Shown in pieces: positions 25,686-33,696 of a stretch of DNA of 64,000 nt. The notes beneath the pieces were generated by a model. It had not been told where the DNA came from. It saw nothing but the letters and a program-made list of their open reading frames with translations, and ran no database searches. Both the position numbers and the translations under genes were made by a program. Within the stretch, counting starts at the first letter, position 1; each line of letters begins with the position of its first letter. Source of the DNA: Kribbella aluminosa (GTDB taxonomy: Bacteria; Actinomycetota; Actinomycetes; Propionibacteriales; Kribbellaceae); contig NZ_JAGINT010000002.1 in the NCBI RefSeq assembly GCF_017876295.1, positions 744,001-808,000 of the forward strand. The letters are read 5' to 3'.

Positions 25686-26288
25686 CTACAGGTACATCCC
25701 GCCGCTGCCCGGGCCGTCGGAGTTGCCGGCCTGCGGTGCATCGGGGAACTGTCCGTCGGGGGGCAGCTGTTGCCCGCCGGGGAGCGCCCGGCGCATCTGT
25801 TCCAGCTGCTGCCGCGCGGCCATCTGCTGCGCGAACAACGCCGTCTGGATGCCGTGGAACAGGCCCTCGAGCCAGCCCACCAGCTGCGCCTGCGCGATCC
25901 GCAGCTCGGCGTCGGTGGGGGTGCTGTCGTCGGTGAAGTCGAGGCTGAGCCGCTCCAGCTCCTCGACCAGTTCCGGCGCGAGACCGCTCTCCAGCTCCTT
26001 GATCGACGCCTTGTGGATCGACCGCAGCCGCGCCCGGGAGGCCTCGTCGAGCGGTGCCGACTTCACCTCTTCCAGCAGCTGCCGGATCATGTTGGCGACC
26101 CGCATCACCTTGGCCGGCTGCTCCACCAGCTCGGTCACCGAACGCGGCTCGTCGTCGTGCTCGTCGTGGTCGGAGCGCGGCGGTCCCTCGACGGCCATGC
26201 CGTCCGGCCCGACGATCAGCACCTTGCCGTCTTCGGTCCGCGCCCCGGCCATCGGAATTCCCTGGCCTTCGCTGCTGCTCTCGCTCAT
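25686..26288 (-). CDS. bpa: bacterial proteasome activator Bpa
   Basis: A 200-aa DUF2587 protein that forms an ATP-independent ring opening the 20S proteasome gate. The helical core (ELVEQPAKVMRVANMIRQLL, then LHRIHKASIKELESGL-like helices) and the proline/glycine-rich tail are typical. The last residues GGMYL correspond to the GQYL-type gate-docking motif of the mycobacterial protein, with Met replacing Gln. Its presence implies a 20S proteasome elsewhere in the genome. Confidence 0.92.
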   Translation of the reverse strand: MSESSSEGQGIPMAGARTEDGKVLIVGPDGMAVEGPPRSDHDEHDDEPRSVTELVEQPAKVMRVANMIRQLLEEVKSAPLDEASRARLRSIHKASIKELESGLAPELVEELERLSLDFTDDSTPTDAELRIAQAQLVGWLEGLFHGIQTALFAQQMAARQQLEQMRRALPGGQQLPPDGQFPDAPQAGNSDGPGSGGMYL

Positions 26289-26308
26289 CTCCCCATCCTA
26301 GGTCGAGC

Positions 26309-26839
26309 TCAACTTGTCCGGGCGCGGTGCCTGCGTACGGCGTCGCGGTTGGCGCAGGCGGGACTGCAGTAGCGCTGGCGGCCGGTACGGGACAGGTCGG
26401 CGTACACGTTGCCGCAGCCGGCTGTTGCGCAACGGCCGAGCCGGGTGATGCCCCGTCCTGCCAGGTGCAGCGCCGTACCGGTGCTGATCAGTGTCGCGAC
26501 CAGCCGTCCGACCGGGACATGGTCCGGCCGGTAGTGCACGTGCCAGCCGTCGCCGGCGTGGTTGGTGAGCCGTGGATGCTCGGTGTACTTCGCGAGCATC
26601 GCGTTCATCAGGTCGACGCGAGTCTGCTCGTCGGCGGCGTCCACGACCTGCAGCCATTCGTCGAGCGCCGTACGGACGGCGGCCAGATCCGCGGCGGTCA
26701 CCTGCCGATCGCGCACCAGGCGGCTCTCGACCCCGCTCTCCTCGCAGCGCTCGGCCAGCTCCTTCGGCGTGTTCGCCGGCCGGGTGACGAGGTTCACCGC
26801 CAGCAGCACGGCGTCGGCGCCGTAAGGGTTGAGATGCAT
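26309..26839 (-). CDS. CGNR zinc-finger (ABATE domain) protein
   Basis: A 176-aa ABATE-domain protein with a C-terminal CGNR zinc finger: GRCATAGCGNVYADLSRTGR followed by QRYCSPACANRDAVRRHR. These are putative stress-related transcription regulators in Actinobacteria. The N-terminal half (ADAVLLAVNLVTRPANTPKE) is the ligand-sensing ABATE region. The start overlaps nothing but lies 26 bp from the divergent small gene at 26865. Confidence 0.88.
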   Translation of the reverse strand: MHLNPYGADAVLLAVNLVTRPANTPKELAERCEESGVESRLVRDRQVTAADLAAVRTALDEWLQVVDAADEQTRVDLMNAMLAKYTEHPRLTNHAGDGWHVHYRPDHVPVGRLVATLISTGTALHLAGRGITRLGRCATAGCGNVYADLSRTGRQRYCSPACANRDAVRRHRARTS

Positions 26840-26864
26840 AATGCCATTACATCACGATGGTTCC

Positions 26865-27035
26865 ATGACAGATACTCACCGGCATCGCTGGAGCGTGGCC
26901 TCCAGCCATCAGGTCAGCGAAGGGCTGGTGGTGTACCAGCGGTGTGCCTGTGGCCAATGGCGCATCACGAGCACACCGCCCTACCCCGTCGCCTACCCCG
27001 AGGTCGCGCTAGTCGATACGGCTGACCATCGGTAG
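26865..27035 (+). CDS. small CxC-type hypothetical protein
   Basis: A 56-aa protein beginning MTDTHRHRWSVASSHQVSEG and carrying RCACGQWRI, a CxC pattern with N-terminal histidines (HRHRW) that could form a small metal site. Similar short His/Cys proteins are common in Actinobacteria; the function is unknown. It is divergent from the CGNR regulator, with overlapping promoter space. An upstream in-frame ATG at 26829 overlaps the divergent gene's start and is less likely. Confidence 0.6.
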   Translation: MTDTHRHRWSVASSHQVSEGLVVYQRCACGQWRITSTPPYPVAYPEVALVDTADHR

Positions 27036-27084
27036 CCGGGACCGCGTGAGCAGCCGGCGCAGGTTAGACCGCGCATGTCGAGAA

Positions 27085-27658
27085 TCACGAGCGGGTCTCC
27101 TGCTCCTCCGGTACGGCGTACGTCTGCGGCACGGCCCGTGGTGTGCCGCGGTGGCGTAAGAGCATCGCCTCGCAGTGGTCGAGCCAGCGGATCTCGGCCT
27201 CGGCGCCGAAGATCATCGACTCGATCACGAGCTGCCAGGAGATCTCCGCCTCGGTGCTGTTCCGCTTGAGCCGGGTCAGCTCCTGCAGGGACTGCATCGT
27301 CGACATCCGCTGGTGCTGGACCACGGCGCTGACGTCCACGCCCGGGACCGCGAGGGCGAGCGCGAGCTTGATCGCCAGCTCGTCGCGCGGCCGCGACTCC
27401 CGGGCCACCGGCGTCGCGAACCACTTCGCCAGCTCGGTCCGGCCGGCGTCGGTGATCTCGTACATCGACCGTCCGTCGCCCTCGCTGGAGGCGGCCCCGG
27501 ACCAGTCCGTCGCGCTCGAGGCGGGTGAGCGTGGTGTAGACCTGCCCGATGTTCAGCGGCCAGGTCGCCCCGGTGGCGGCTTCGAACTCGCCGCGGAGCT
27601 GATAGCCGTACTTCGGCTCGTCCTGGAGCAGTGCCAGCAATCCATGCTTGATCGACAT
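27085..27658 (-). pseudogene. PadR-family regulator, frameshifted
   Basis: A PadR-type winged-helix repressor in two frames. The N-terminal DNA-binding domain starts at ATG 27658 (MSIKHGLLALLQDEPKYGYQ) and runs through GQVYTTLTRLERDGLVR. At a run of four C (27495-27498, forward strand) the frame shifts. The C-terminal half resumes in the other frame as SMYEITDAGRTELAKWFATP and ends EEQETRS at 27085. Deleting one base gives a 190-aa protein of normal length. As read, the product would have the winged helix but no proper dimerisation helix. Confidence 0.85.
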
Positions 27659-27660
27659 AG

Positions 27661-27684
27661 ATACCGAGTATGCATACCGGGTAT
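27661..27684. promoter_or_regulatory. tandem palindromic operators of PadR gene
   Basis: Two 11-bp near-palindromes in tandem, ATACCGAGTAT (27661-27671) and ATACCGGGTAT (27674-27684), two bases apart and only 2 bp upstream of the padR-type start codon. The position fits autorepression; the second copy is a perfect palindrome around its central base. Confidence 0.65.
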
Positions 27685-27692
27685 GCGAGTCG

Positions 27693-28265
27693 TCAATCCT
27701 TTCGGTTCAGGCGGCGCACCAGGCGCTCGGTGATCGCGGTCACGTCGTACGGGCGGCCGGTGCCCGGGGTCAGCTGGTCGAGCATCAGGCCGTCGATCGC
27801 GAAATGCAGCAGCCGGATCTCCTCGGCGCCGCCCGGCAGGCCGGCGTGCGCGTTGAACGCGACGTCCGCGTCGAAGCCCTGCCGGAGCGTGCGGGACAGG
27901 ATCTCGCGAAGGCCGGGACGGCGGGCCGCTTCGAGGCGGAGCTCGAACAGGGCGAGCGTGAGCTCGGGGCGCGCGAGCAGGCGCTCGACGATGTAGTGCA
28001 CGTAGTCGATCGCGAGGTCCATCCCCGGCTCGCGGTTCGCCAGCGGCTCGAGGATGGCCTCGTCGGGAGCCAGGCGTTCGAAGATCCGCTCGCCGAGGGC
28101 GCCGAGCAGTGCGTCGCGGGACTTGAAGTAGTTGGACGCCGTACCGGCAGGGAGCCCGGCGGCGGCGTCGACGGCGCGATGGGTGAGGCCACGCGCGCCC
28201 TCGGCGGCGAGCACGTCCAGGCCGGCGTCGGCGAGTTGGGTACGGCGTTCCGGGTTCCGGGGCAT
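27693..28265 (-). CDS. TetR-family repressor
   Basis: A 190-aa TetR regulator. The N-terminal helix-turn-helix is GARGLTHRAVDAAAGLPAGT followed by ASNYFKSRDALL (residues about 23-54). The C-terminal ligand domain is unassigned. It is divergent from the VOC gene at 28339 with a 13-bp inverted repeat between them, so it probably represses that gene and itself. Confidence 0.9.
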   Translation of the reverse strand: MPRNPERRTQLADAGLDVLAAEGARGLTHRAVDAAAGLPAGTASNYFKSRDALLGALGERIFERLAPDEAILEPLANREPGMDLAIDYVHYIVERLLARPELTLALFELRLEAARRPGLREILSRTLRQGFDADVAFNAHAGLPGGAEEIRLLHFAIDGLMLDQLTPGTGRPYDVTAITERLVRRLNRKD

Positions 28266-28289
28266 GTTGACAGAGTAGCAGGAGTTCCA

Positions 28290-28323
28290 CTACAACTGTC
28301 GTACACAACAACGACAGCTGTAG
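28290..28323. promoter_or_regulatory. TetR operator candidate
   Basis: Inverted repeat CTACAACTGTCGT (28290-28302) and ACGACAGCTGTAG (28311-28323), 12 of 13 positions complementary, 8-bp spacer, centred between the divergent tetR and VOC genes. Confidence 0.7.
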
Positions 28324-28338
28324 TACTTAGGAGAACGT

Positions 28339-28755
28339 ATGCAACCCGCAGCATTCGGCGCGACTGTGGTCACCGACCGGCCCGCGGACGTCGCCGCCTT
28401 CTACACGCAGTACCTCGACCTGCAGGTCGGGATCGATCTCGGCTGGTTCGTCACGGTGCGCCGCGGGACGGCGGACTGGGAGCTCGCGATCGTGGAGCGC
28501 GGGCACCCCACGATCCCGGCGGCCGTGTCGGCCCTGACCGAGACCACGAACGTCTTCGGCTTCGTCGTCGACGACGCCGACAAGGTCGCCAACGCCCTCC
28601 GCGAAGGCGGCGTACACCTGGAAGGCGAACCCGTGACGGAGCCCTTCGGCCAACGCCACTTCTTCGTCCGCGACCCGGCCGGCACCTGGATCGACGTCAT
28701 CCAACTCGTAGCACCCGACCCGGAGTGGGTCGCAGCCAACCTGCCTACAGAGTGA
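28339..28755 (+). CDS. VOC-family (glyoxalase-fold) protein
   Basis: A 138-aa vicinal-oxygen-chelate protein with the paired beta-alpha-beta modules: FGATVVTDRPADVAAFYTQY at the start and GQRHFFVRDPAGTWIDVIQL at the end. Such proteins are dioxygenases, isomerases or antibiotic-binding proteins; the function here is unknown, but control by an adjacent TetR repressor suggests response to a small toxic compound. The start has a GGAGAA ribosome-binding site. Confidence 0.87.
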   Translation: MQPAAFGATVVTDRPADVAAFYTQYLDLQVGIDLGWFVTVRRGTADWELAIVERGHPTIPAAVSALTETTNVFGFVVDDADKVANALREGGVHLEGEPVTEPFGQRHFFVRDPAGTWIDVIQLVAPDPEWVAANLPTE

Positions 28756-29722
28756 GGAGGACCTTGCCGAGCTGGGTGGACTGTTCGAGGGTCTCGTGCG
28801 CCTTCGCGACCTCGGCGAGCGGGAACGTGGAGTGCACGATCGGGCGGACCTTCTGCGCCGCGATCAGCGGCCAGACGTGGCCGACGACCTCGGCGATGAT
28901 CCGGCCCTTGTCCTCGACCGACCGGAATCGCAGGCCGGTCGCGATCACCGACCCGCGGCGGCTCATCAGCCGGCCGAGGTCCAGCTCGCCGGTGGCGCCG
29001 CCCTGCATCCCGATCACCACCAGCCGCCCGTCGTACGCGAGCGTCTTGACGTTGTCGGCCAGGTACTTCGCGCCCATGATGTCGAGGATCACGTCGGCGC
29101 CTGCGCCCTTGGTGGCCTCGTTGACCACGGACGCCCACTCGGCTTCCTTGTAATTGATCGCGACGTCCGCACCGAGCCGGGTGCAGAACTCCATCTTCTC
29201 CTTGTTGCCGACCGTGGTCAGCACCCGCGCACCGTGCGCGACGCCGAGCTGGATCGCCATCGTCCCGATCCCCGACGAGCCGCCGTGCACGAGCAGCGTC
29301 TCGCCGGCCTTCAGGTGCGCGGTCATGAAGACGTTGGACCAGACGGTCGCCACGACCTCGGGCAGCGCGGCGGCGCTGACCAGGTCGAGACCGTCCGGCA
29401 CCGGCATCACCTGCGGTGCGGGAACGACGACCTTCTCGGCGTACCCGCCGCCGGCCAGCAGTGCGCAGCACTCGTCACCGACCGACCAGCCCTCGACTTC
29501 GGCGCCGACCGCGGCGATCCGGCCGGACACCTCGAGGCCGATCGTGCCGGGGGCGCCGGGCGGCGGTGGGTAGAAGCCCTGGCGCTGCAGCAGGTCGGCG
29601 CGGTTCACGCCGGCGGCCACGACGTCGATGACGACCTCGTCGACCGCCGGTTCCGGGTCCGGGATCTCGCCGATCCCGAGCACGTCGATTCCGCCGGCTC
29701 CATCACACACGACAGCTCGCAT
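28745..29722 (-). CDS. NAD(P)H-quinone oxidoreductase (PIG3/QOR type)
   Basis: A 325-aa zinc-independent MDR-superfamily oxidoreductase. The N-terminal GroES-like domain has NRADLLQRQGFYPPPPG, typical of PIG3/TP53I3 quinone reductases, and the nucleotide-binding domain has LLVHGGSSGIGTMAIQLG. It probably reduces quinones with NADPH. Length and ends are intact, in contrast to the related remnant at 9489. The start is ATG 29722. It overlaps the VOC gene by 11 bp. Confidence 0.9.
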   Translation of the reverse strand: MRAVVCDGAGGIDVLGIGEIPDPEPAVDEVVIDVVAAGVNRADLLQRQGFYPPPPGAPGTIGLEVSGRIAAVGAEVEGWSVGDECCALLAGGGYAEKVVVPAPQVMPVPDGLDLVSAAALPEVVATVWSNVFMTAHLKAGETLLVHGGSSGIGTMAIQLGVAHGARVLTTVGNKEKMEFCTRLGADVAINYKEAEWASVVNEATKGAGADVILDIMGAKYLADNVKTLAYDGRLVVIGMQGGATGELDLGRLMSRRGSVIATGLRFRSVEDKGRIIAEVVGHVWPLIAAQKVRPIVHSTFPLAEVAKAHETLEQSTQLGKVLLTL

Positions 29723-29738
29723 GCAGCCCAACCTACCC

Positions 29739-30599
29739 TCAGGTCGCGACCAGCCTCTCCAGGTCCTGCGCGATGCTGTCGAGGTAAGTGGTCTCGCCTA
29801 TCGACTTGAACCAGTCCCATAGTTCGAGCGAGTGGTAGAGCCGGTAGAGGTCGATCCGGTCCTGCGCTACGGCGCCGTACCCGTCGTACAGACCGGCGAG
29901 TTTGTCGGCGTTGCCGTGTGCGGAGTACTGGATCGTCTTCGCGAGGTCGACGAGCGGGTCGGCGGCGATCGCGTTCTCCACGTCGATGAAGCCGGTGATC
30001 CGCCAGGTCGCCGGGTCCACGAGGATGTTGCCTTCGTGGAAGTCGTTGTGGCAGAGGACAGCTGCCTTGTTGTCCGCGAGCAGGCGCTGGTGGTCCTCGA
30101 CGTGCTGCGCGATCTTCGCGTGCAGCTGCGGAGTGCCGCCAAGTTCCTCGAATTCCTTCAGCTTCTTCGTGAACTGCCGGCGCATGTACTGGTCGTTGTC
30201 CGGCAGCGGGTCGAGGATCCGGTCGGTCAGGTAGCCGTACTCCGGTTGCCCGACGCGATGGATCTTATGGAGCAGTTCGCCCAGCTGTGCGTACGTCGTA
30301 CGCCAGTCGACTGGTTCTGTTTGCGAGAGCGGTACACCGTCGAGTTTGCTGAGGATCGTGACGCCGTCGCCGACGTGCAGCACCCTCGGGACCTGCCCGC
30401 CGACCTCGGGCTCGAGCATGCCGTAGACGTGGACTTCCTTGGCTTGCTTCCAGCGCCATTCCGGCGCGTAGACCTTCACGATGACGGGGGCGTCCGCGGT
30501 CTGCACCTCGTACACAGTGCTCAGTTGGCCGCCGGTGCGTTCGGTTGTGGCACCGGCCTTGACGTGGAGTGCGTCCTCGACCAGTTGCGCGACATCCAT
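29739..30599 (-). CDS. aminoglycoside-phosphotransferase-fold kinase
   Basis: A 286-aa APH/choline-kinase-fold protein. The Brenner-type catalytic loop is VLCHNDFHEGNILVD and the metal-binding Asp is in GFIDVENAIAADPLVDLAKT. The N-terminal ATP-binding lobe is VYEVQTADAPVIVKVYAPE. The substrate is unknown; most environmental members are metabolite kinases rather than resistance genes. It lies 16 bp upstream of the quinone reductase on the same strand and may share its transcript. Confidence 0.85.
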   Translation of the reverse strand: MDVAQLVEDALHVKAGATTERTGGQLSTVYEVQTADAPVIVKVYAPEWRWKQAKEVHVYGMLEPEVGGQVPRVLHVGDGVTILSKLDGVPLSQTEPVDWRTTYAQLGELLHKIHRVGQPEYGYLTDRILDPLPDNDQYMRRQFTKKLKEFEELGGTPQLHAKIAQHVEDHQRLLADNKAAVLCHNDFHEGNILVDPATWRITGFIDVENAIAADPLVDLAKTIQYSAHGNADKLAGLYDGYGAVAQDRIDLYRLYHSLELWDWFKSIGETTYLDSIAQDLERLVAT

Positions 30600-30632
30600 G
30601 GAGTTGAACCTATGGGCCCCGTCCAGCGGTTT

Positions 30633-31172
30633 TCAGTCGTCCAGGTCGGCCCAGGTGTCGACGTCGTCGCCGGCACGCGCCGGCTCGGTCCAGGCGAGGT
30701 CGAGGGTGGCGAGAGTACGCCGTACCGACTTGTCCCGGGGGTCGCCTACCTGTGCGATCGCGGCGGCCAATGCGGTACGGCGGTACGCCGTGGCGAGCTG
30801 CTGCTCCTGACCGGAGGTGTCACGCAGCCCGAACCCGTCGTGCTCCCCCAGCCCGTCGACGAGCCTCTTGACGTCGTCCGCCGTGATCCACGGCAGATCA
30901 CAACTCACCACCACAACAACCGGCGCCACGCCGTACGCCAACCCAGCAGCCAACCCAGCCACTGGCCCACCAGCCGGCGGCTCCTCCACAGTCCAGCCGA
31001 CCTCCCGGCAGGCGCTACGCACCGGCCCCACCACCACGGTCGACGCAGCCGCTTCCGTGGCCCTCAACACCCGATCCAGCAACGACACCCCGTCCAGCAC
31101 GAGCAGCGCCTTGTCCACACCCCCGAACCGCGTAGACCCACCCCCCGCCAGCACCACCGCATCAAACTCCAC
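30633..31172 (-). CDS. mobA: molybdenum cofactor guanylyltransferase-like protein (MobA)
   Basis: A 179-aa nucleotidyltransferase. The N-terminal LAGGGSTRFGGVDKALLVL is the MobA/MocA nucleotide-binding signature and VVVSCDLPWITADDVKRLV provides the metal-binding Asp. It would attach GMP or CMP to molybdopterin. The GTG start at 31172 is chosen by homology with the usual MobA N terminus. The final EPARAGDDVDTWADLDD is typical of the family. Confidence 0.87.
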   Translation of the reverse strand: MEFDAVVLAGGGSTRFGGVDKALLVLDGVSLLDRVLRATEAAASTVVVGPVRSACREVGWTVEEPPAGGPVAGLAAGLAYGVAPVVVVVSCDLPWITADDVKRLVDGLGEHDGFGLRDTSGQEQQLATAYRRTALAAAIAQVGDPRDKSVRRTLATLDLAWTEPARAGDDVDTWADLDD

Positions 31173-31196
31173 CCCCGCAGTCTCCCACCCGTACCG

Positions 31197-31231
31197 CAAG
31201 GAGCAGGGGCCCACGCAGGCCCCGCTCCTTG
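31197..31231 (-). terminator. terminator of the truncated merR-type gene
   Basis: CAAGGAGCAGGGGCC (31197-31211) pairs with GGCCCCGCTCCTTG (31218-31231) with one bulged A. It lies just downstream (minus strand) of the stop at 31235. Confidence 0.7.
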
Positions 31232-31234
31232 TGC

Positions 31235-31660
31235 TCAGTCGTGGGGGAGCAGTGACTGACGCGCCTTGTGCATGCGTTCGCGCTCCTCGGGCGTCAGCGC
31301 CCTCATCGCCTGCTGTCGTCTCGCGTCCCTCGCCTCGCGCTCTTCGGGCGTGAGGCTCTCCGTCAGCCGCCGGCGGGTCTCCGCCATCGCCTGGAATTCC
31401 TCGTGGGTCAGTGTGCGGTTCATAGCTGTCGTCACCTCGATGAGTGTTTGAGCGGACGGGTCATGGGCCCGTTCGAGCCCGTCCAGCACCTCGAACAACT
31501 TGTCCCGGACCTGCCCTGCGGCCGCGAGCTGCTCCTCGACCACCCCGAGCTGTGTACGGATCAGCGCTCGCGGATCCGTCAGCTCGCCGTCGAGCACCTG
31601 CCCGACCTCCGCCAGCGACAACCCGAACCTACGCAGCGCGACGGTAGGTCCTGACGTCAC
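31235..31660 (-). pseudogene. MerR-family regulator lacking its DNA-binding domain
   Basis: The open frame begins in the middle of a MerR protein: VALRRFGLSLAEVGQVLDGE is the second helix pair of the MerR N-terminal region, followed by an effector helix (LIRTQLGVVEEQLAAAGQVR) and a C-terminal EEREARDARRQQAMRAL tail. The first helix-turn-helix and wing (about 40-50 residues) are absent, and the upstream DNA belongs to the divergent amidase gene. GTG 31660 could start a 141-aa protein. It is either a decayed regulator or a regulator without DNA binding. Confidence 0.65.
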
Positions 31661-31699
31661 GTGAGGTTCAAGCCGCGCGTCGTGCGGCACCATGGAGAG

Positions 31700-32491
31700 A
31701 TGAGGATCGCCGTGGTGCAGACCGCCAGCAGCTACGACAAGGCCGCCAACCGGGACCTGGTCACCCGTCTGGTCGCGGAGGCCGCCCAGGGCCGACCGGA
31801 CCTCGTCGTACTGCCGGAAGCGATGATGTCGGACTTCGCCGTCGAAGGAGAGTCGGTAGCGGGCGCGGCCGAGTCCCTGGACGGAGAGTTCGTCGCAACG
31901 CTCCGAAAGGCCGCCGTCGAGCACAACGTGGCCGTCGTCGCGGGCATGTTCGAGCTCAGCTGCGACCAGCACCGTCCGTACAACACCCTGCTCGCGGTGG
32001 GCGCCGACGGCGTACTACTGGGCGCTTACCGCAAGATCCACCTGTACGACGCCTTCGGGTACAAGGAGTCCGACCAGCTCACCGCAGGCGACGTAGCGCC
32101 GGTAGTGGTCCAGGTCGCCGACCACCAGCTAGGCCTCATGACCTGCTACGACCTACGGTTCCCAGAACTGTCCCGTGCGCTCGTAGACGCCGGTGCCGAG
32201 GTCCTGGTCGTTCCGGCCGCGTGGGTCCGTGGACCGCTCAAAGAACACCACTGGACCACCCTGCTCACAGCACGGGCTGTCGAGAACACCTGCTACGTCG
32301 CAGCGGCCGCACAGAACGGCAAGAAGTACTGCGGCCTCAGCCAGGTCGTAGACCCACAGGGCATCGCCCTGGCGTCAGTAGGCGAGTCGGACGGACACGC
32401 GTACGCCGAGATCACCGCCGAGCGCCTGGCCGACGTACGCAAGCGCAACCCGTCCCTGCAGAACCGCCGCTACTCCGTCACGCCTCGTTGA
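31700..32491 (+). CDS. carbon-nitrogen hydrolase (nitrilase superfamily amidase)
   Basis: A 263-aa nitrilase-superfamily amidase. The catalytic triad is visible: Glu40 in LVVLPEAMMSDF, Lys in AYRKIHLYDAFG and Cys in GLMTCYDLRFPELSR. The pattern resembles omega-amidase/Nit2-like and deaminated-glutathione amidase proteins; the exact substrate is not deducible. ATG 31700 follows a GGAGAG ribosome-binding site. Confidence 0.9.
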   Translation: MRIAVVQTASSYDKAANRDLVTRLVAEAAQGRPDLVVLPEAMMSDFAVEGESVAGAAESLDGEFVATLRKAAVEHNVAVVAGMFELSCDQHRPYNTLLAVGADGVLLGAYRKIHLYDAFGYKESDQLTAGDVAPVVVQVADHQLGLMTCYDLRFPELSRALVDAGAEVLVVPAAWVRGPLKEHHWTTLLTARAVENTCYVAAAAQNGKKYCGLSQVVDPQGIALASVGESDGHAYAEITAERLADVRKRNPSLQNRRYSVTPR

Positions 32492-32546
32492 CCAGTGCGC
32501 GGACCGCCTGGTCCGGAAAACCCGCTGACGCGTTAACCTCCTGAGC

Positions 32547-33575
32547 GTGCTGGATGGGTTTGATCTGGAACATCACGGCGATCTCGAGGTCGGCGAGGGG
32601 CTCGTCGACCTCGCCGTCAACGTCCGCGCGGGCACTCCGCCGCCCTGGCTGCTGGCCGCGATCACCACGAGCCTGACCGACCTGGCGGCGTACCCACGAC
32701 CGACCGCCGCGGTCAATGCGGTCGCCGGGCGGCACGAGGTGGCGCCTGATCGGGTCCTGCTGACCGCAGGTGCGGCGGAGGCGTTCGTGCTGATCGCGCG
32801 GGCGTTCCGGCCGCGGCATCCGGTGGTCGTTCATCCGCAGTTCACCGAGCCGGAGACGGCGCTGCGGTCGTCCGGGCACCTGGTCGATCGGGTGATCCTG
32901 CGGCCGGAGGACGGGTTCGTGCTGGACCCGTCCGCCGTACCGCGCGACGCCGATCTGGTTGTCATCGGCAACCCGACCAACCCGACCTCGGTACTGCATC
33001 GCGCCGACGACCTGCGCGAGCTCGCGCGGCCCGACCGGATCCTGGTCGTCGACGAGGCGTTCATGGACGCCGTACCCGGTGAGCCCGAGTCGCTCGCCGG
33101 CGCGTCGATCCCGGGGCTGGTGGTGGTCCGGAGCCTGACGAAGACGTGGGGGCTGGCCGGGCTGCGGATCGGATACGTCCTCGCGCATTCGAGCCTGATC
33201 GAACAGCTGGCCGCCGTACAGCCGCACTGGCCGGTGTCCACTCCTGCACTTGCGGCGGCGATTGCCTGCAGCAACGAGCGTTCCGTTGCCGAGGCAGCGC
33301 AGGCGGCGGTCGACATCGAGCGGCAACGTGTCCATTTGGTTGACAGTCTCGGTACGGTTCCGGGCGTTTCGATGTACGGCGTACCGCGGGCGCCGTTCGT
33401 GCTGGTGCACGTGCCGGGTGCTGCGGAAGTGCGGGAATCCCTTCGTGCACAGGGTTTTGCGGTCCGGCGTGGCGACACCTTTCCGGGGTTGGGGCCGGAC
33501 TGGTTGCGGATCGCGGTCCGACCGGAAGATGTCACCGACGGATTTGTGAAGGTTCTGTCGGATCTGGTGCGGTGA
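32547..33575 (+). CDS. cobC: PLP-dependent aminotransferase, CobC-like (Rv2231c type)
   Basis: A 342-aa class I/II aminotransferase-fold protein related to histidinol-phosphate aminotransferase and CobC/CobD threonine-phosphate decarboxylase. The PLP Lys is in VVRSLTKTWGLAGLRIGYVL; NPTNPTSVLH and LVVDEAFMD are the Asn- and Asp-containing cofactor contacts. The N terminus (FDLEHHGDLEVGEGLVDLAV) matches the cobalamin-linked Rv2231c group. No other cobalamin genes adjoin it. GTG start at 32547. Confidence 0.85.
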   Translation: MLDGFDLEHHGDLEVGEGLVDLAVNVRAGTPPPWLLAAITTSLTDLAAYPRPTAAVNAVAGRHEVAPDRVLLTAGAAEAFVLIARAFRPRHPVVVHPQFTEPETALRSSGHLVDRVILRPEDGFVLDPSAVPRDADLVVIGNPTNPTSVLHRADDLRELARPDRILVVDEAFMDAVPGEPESLAGASIPGLVVVRSLTKTWGLAGLRIGYVLAHSSLIEQLAAVQPHWPVSTPALAAAIACSNERSVAEAAQAAVDIERQRVHLVDSLGTVPGVSMYGVPRAPFVLVHVPGAAEVRESLRAQGFAVRRGDTFPGLGPDWLRIAVRPEDVTDGFVKVLSDLVR

Positions 33576-33696
33576 ATCGAGTTGGCGCTGTAACGCGGCG
33601 GGGGGTTTAGCTGACGTCCACTTTGCGCACAAGATGGCCAGGTGCCCGTTCGTATCTCTGGGCAACTTTCTGGCCGTTCGCGAAGGGAGCAGCACA

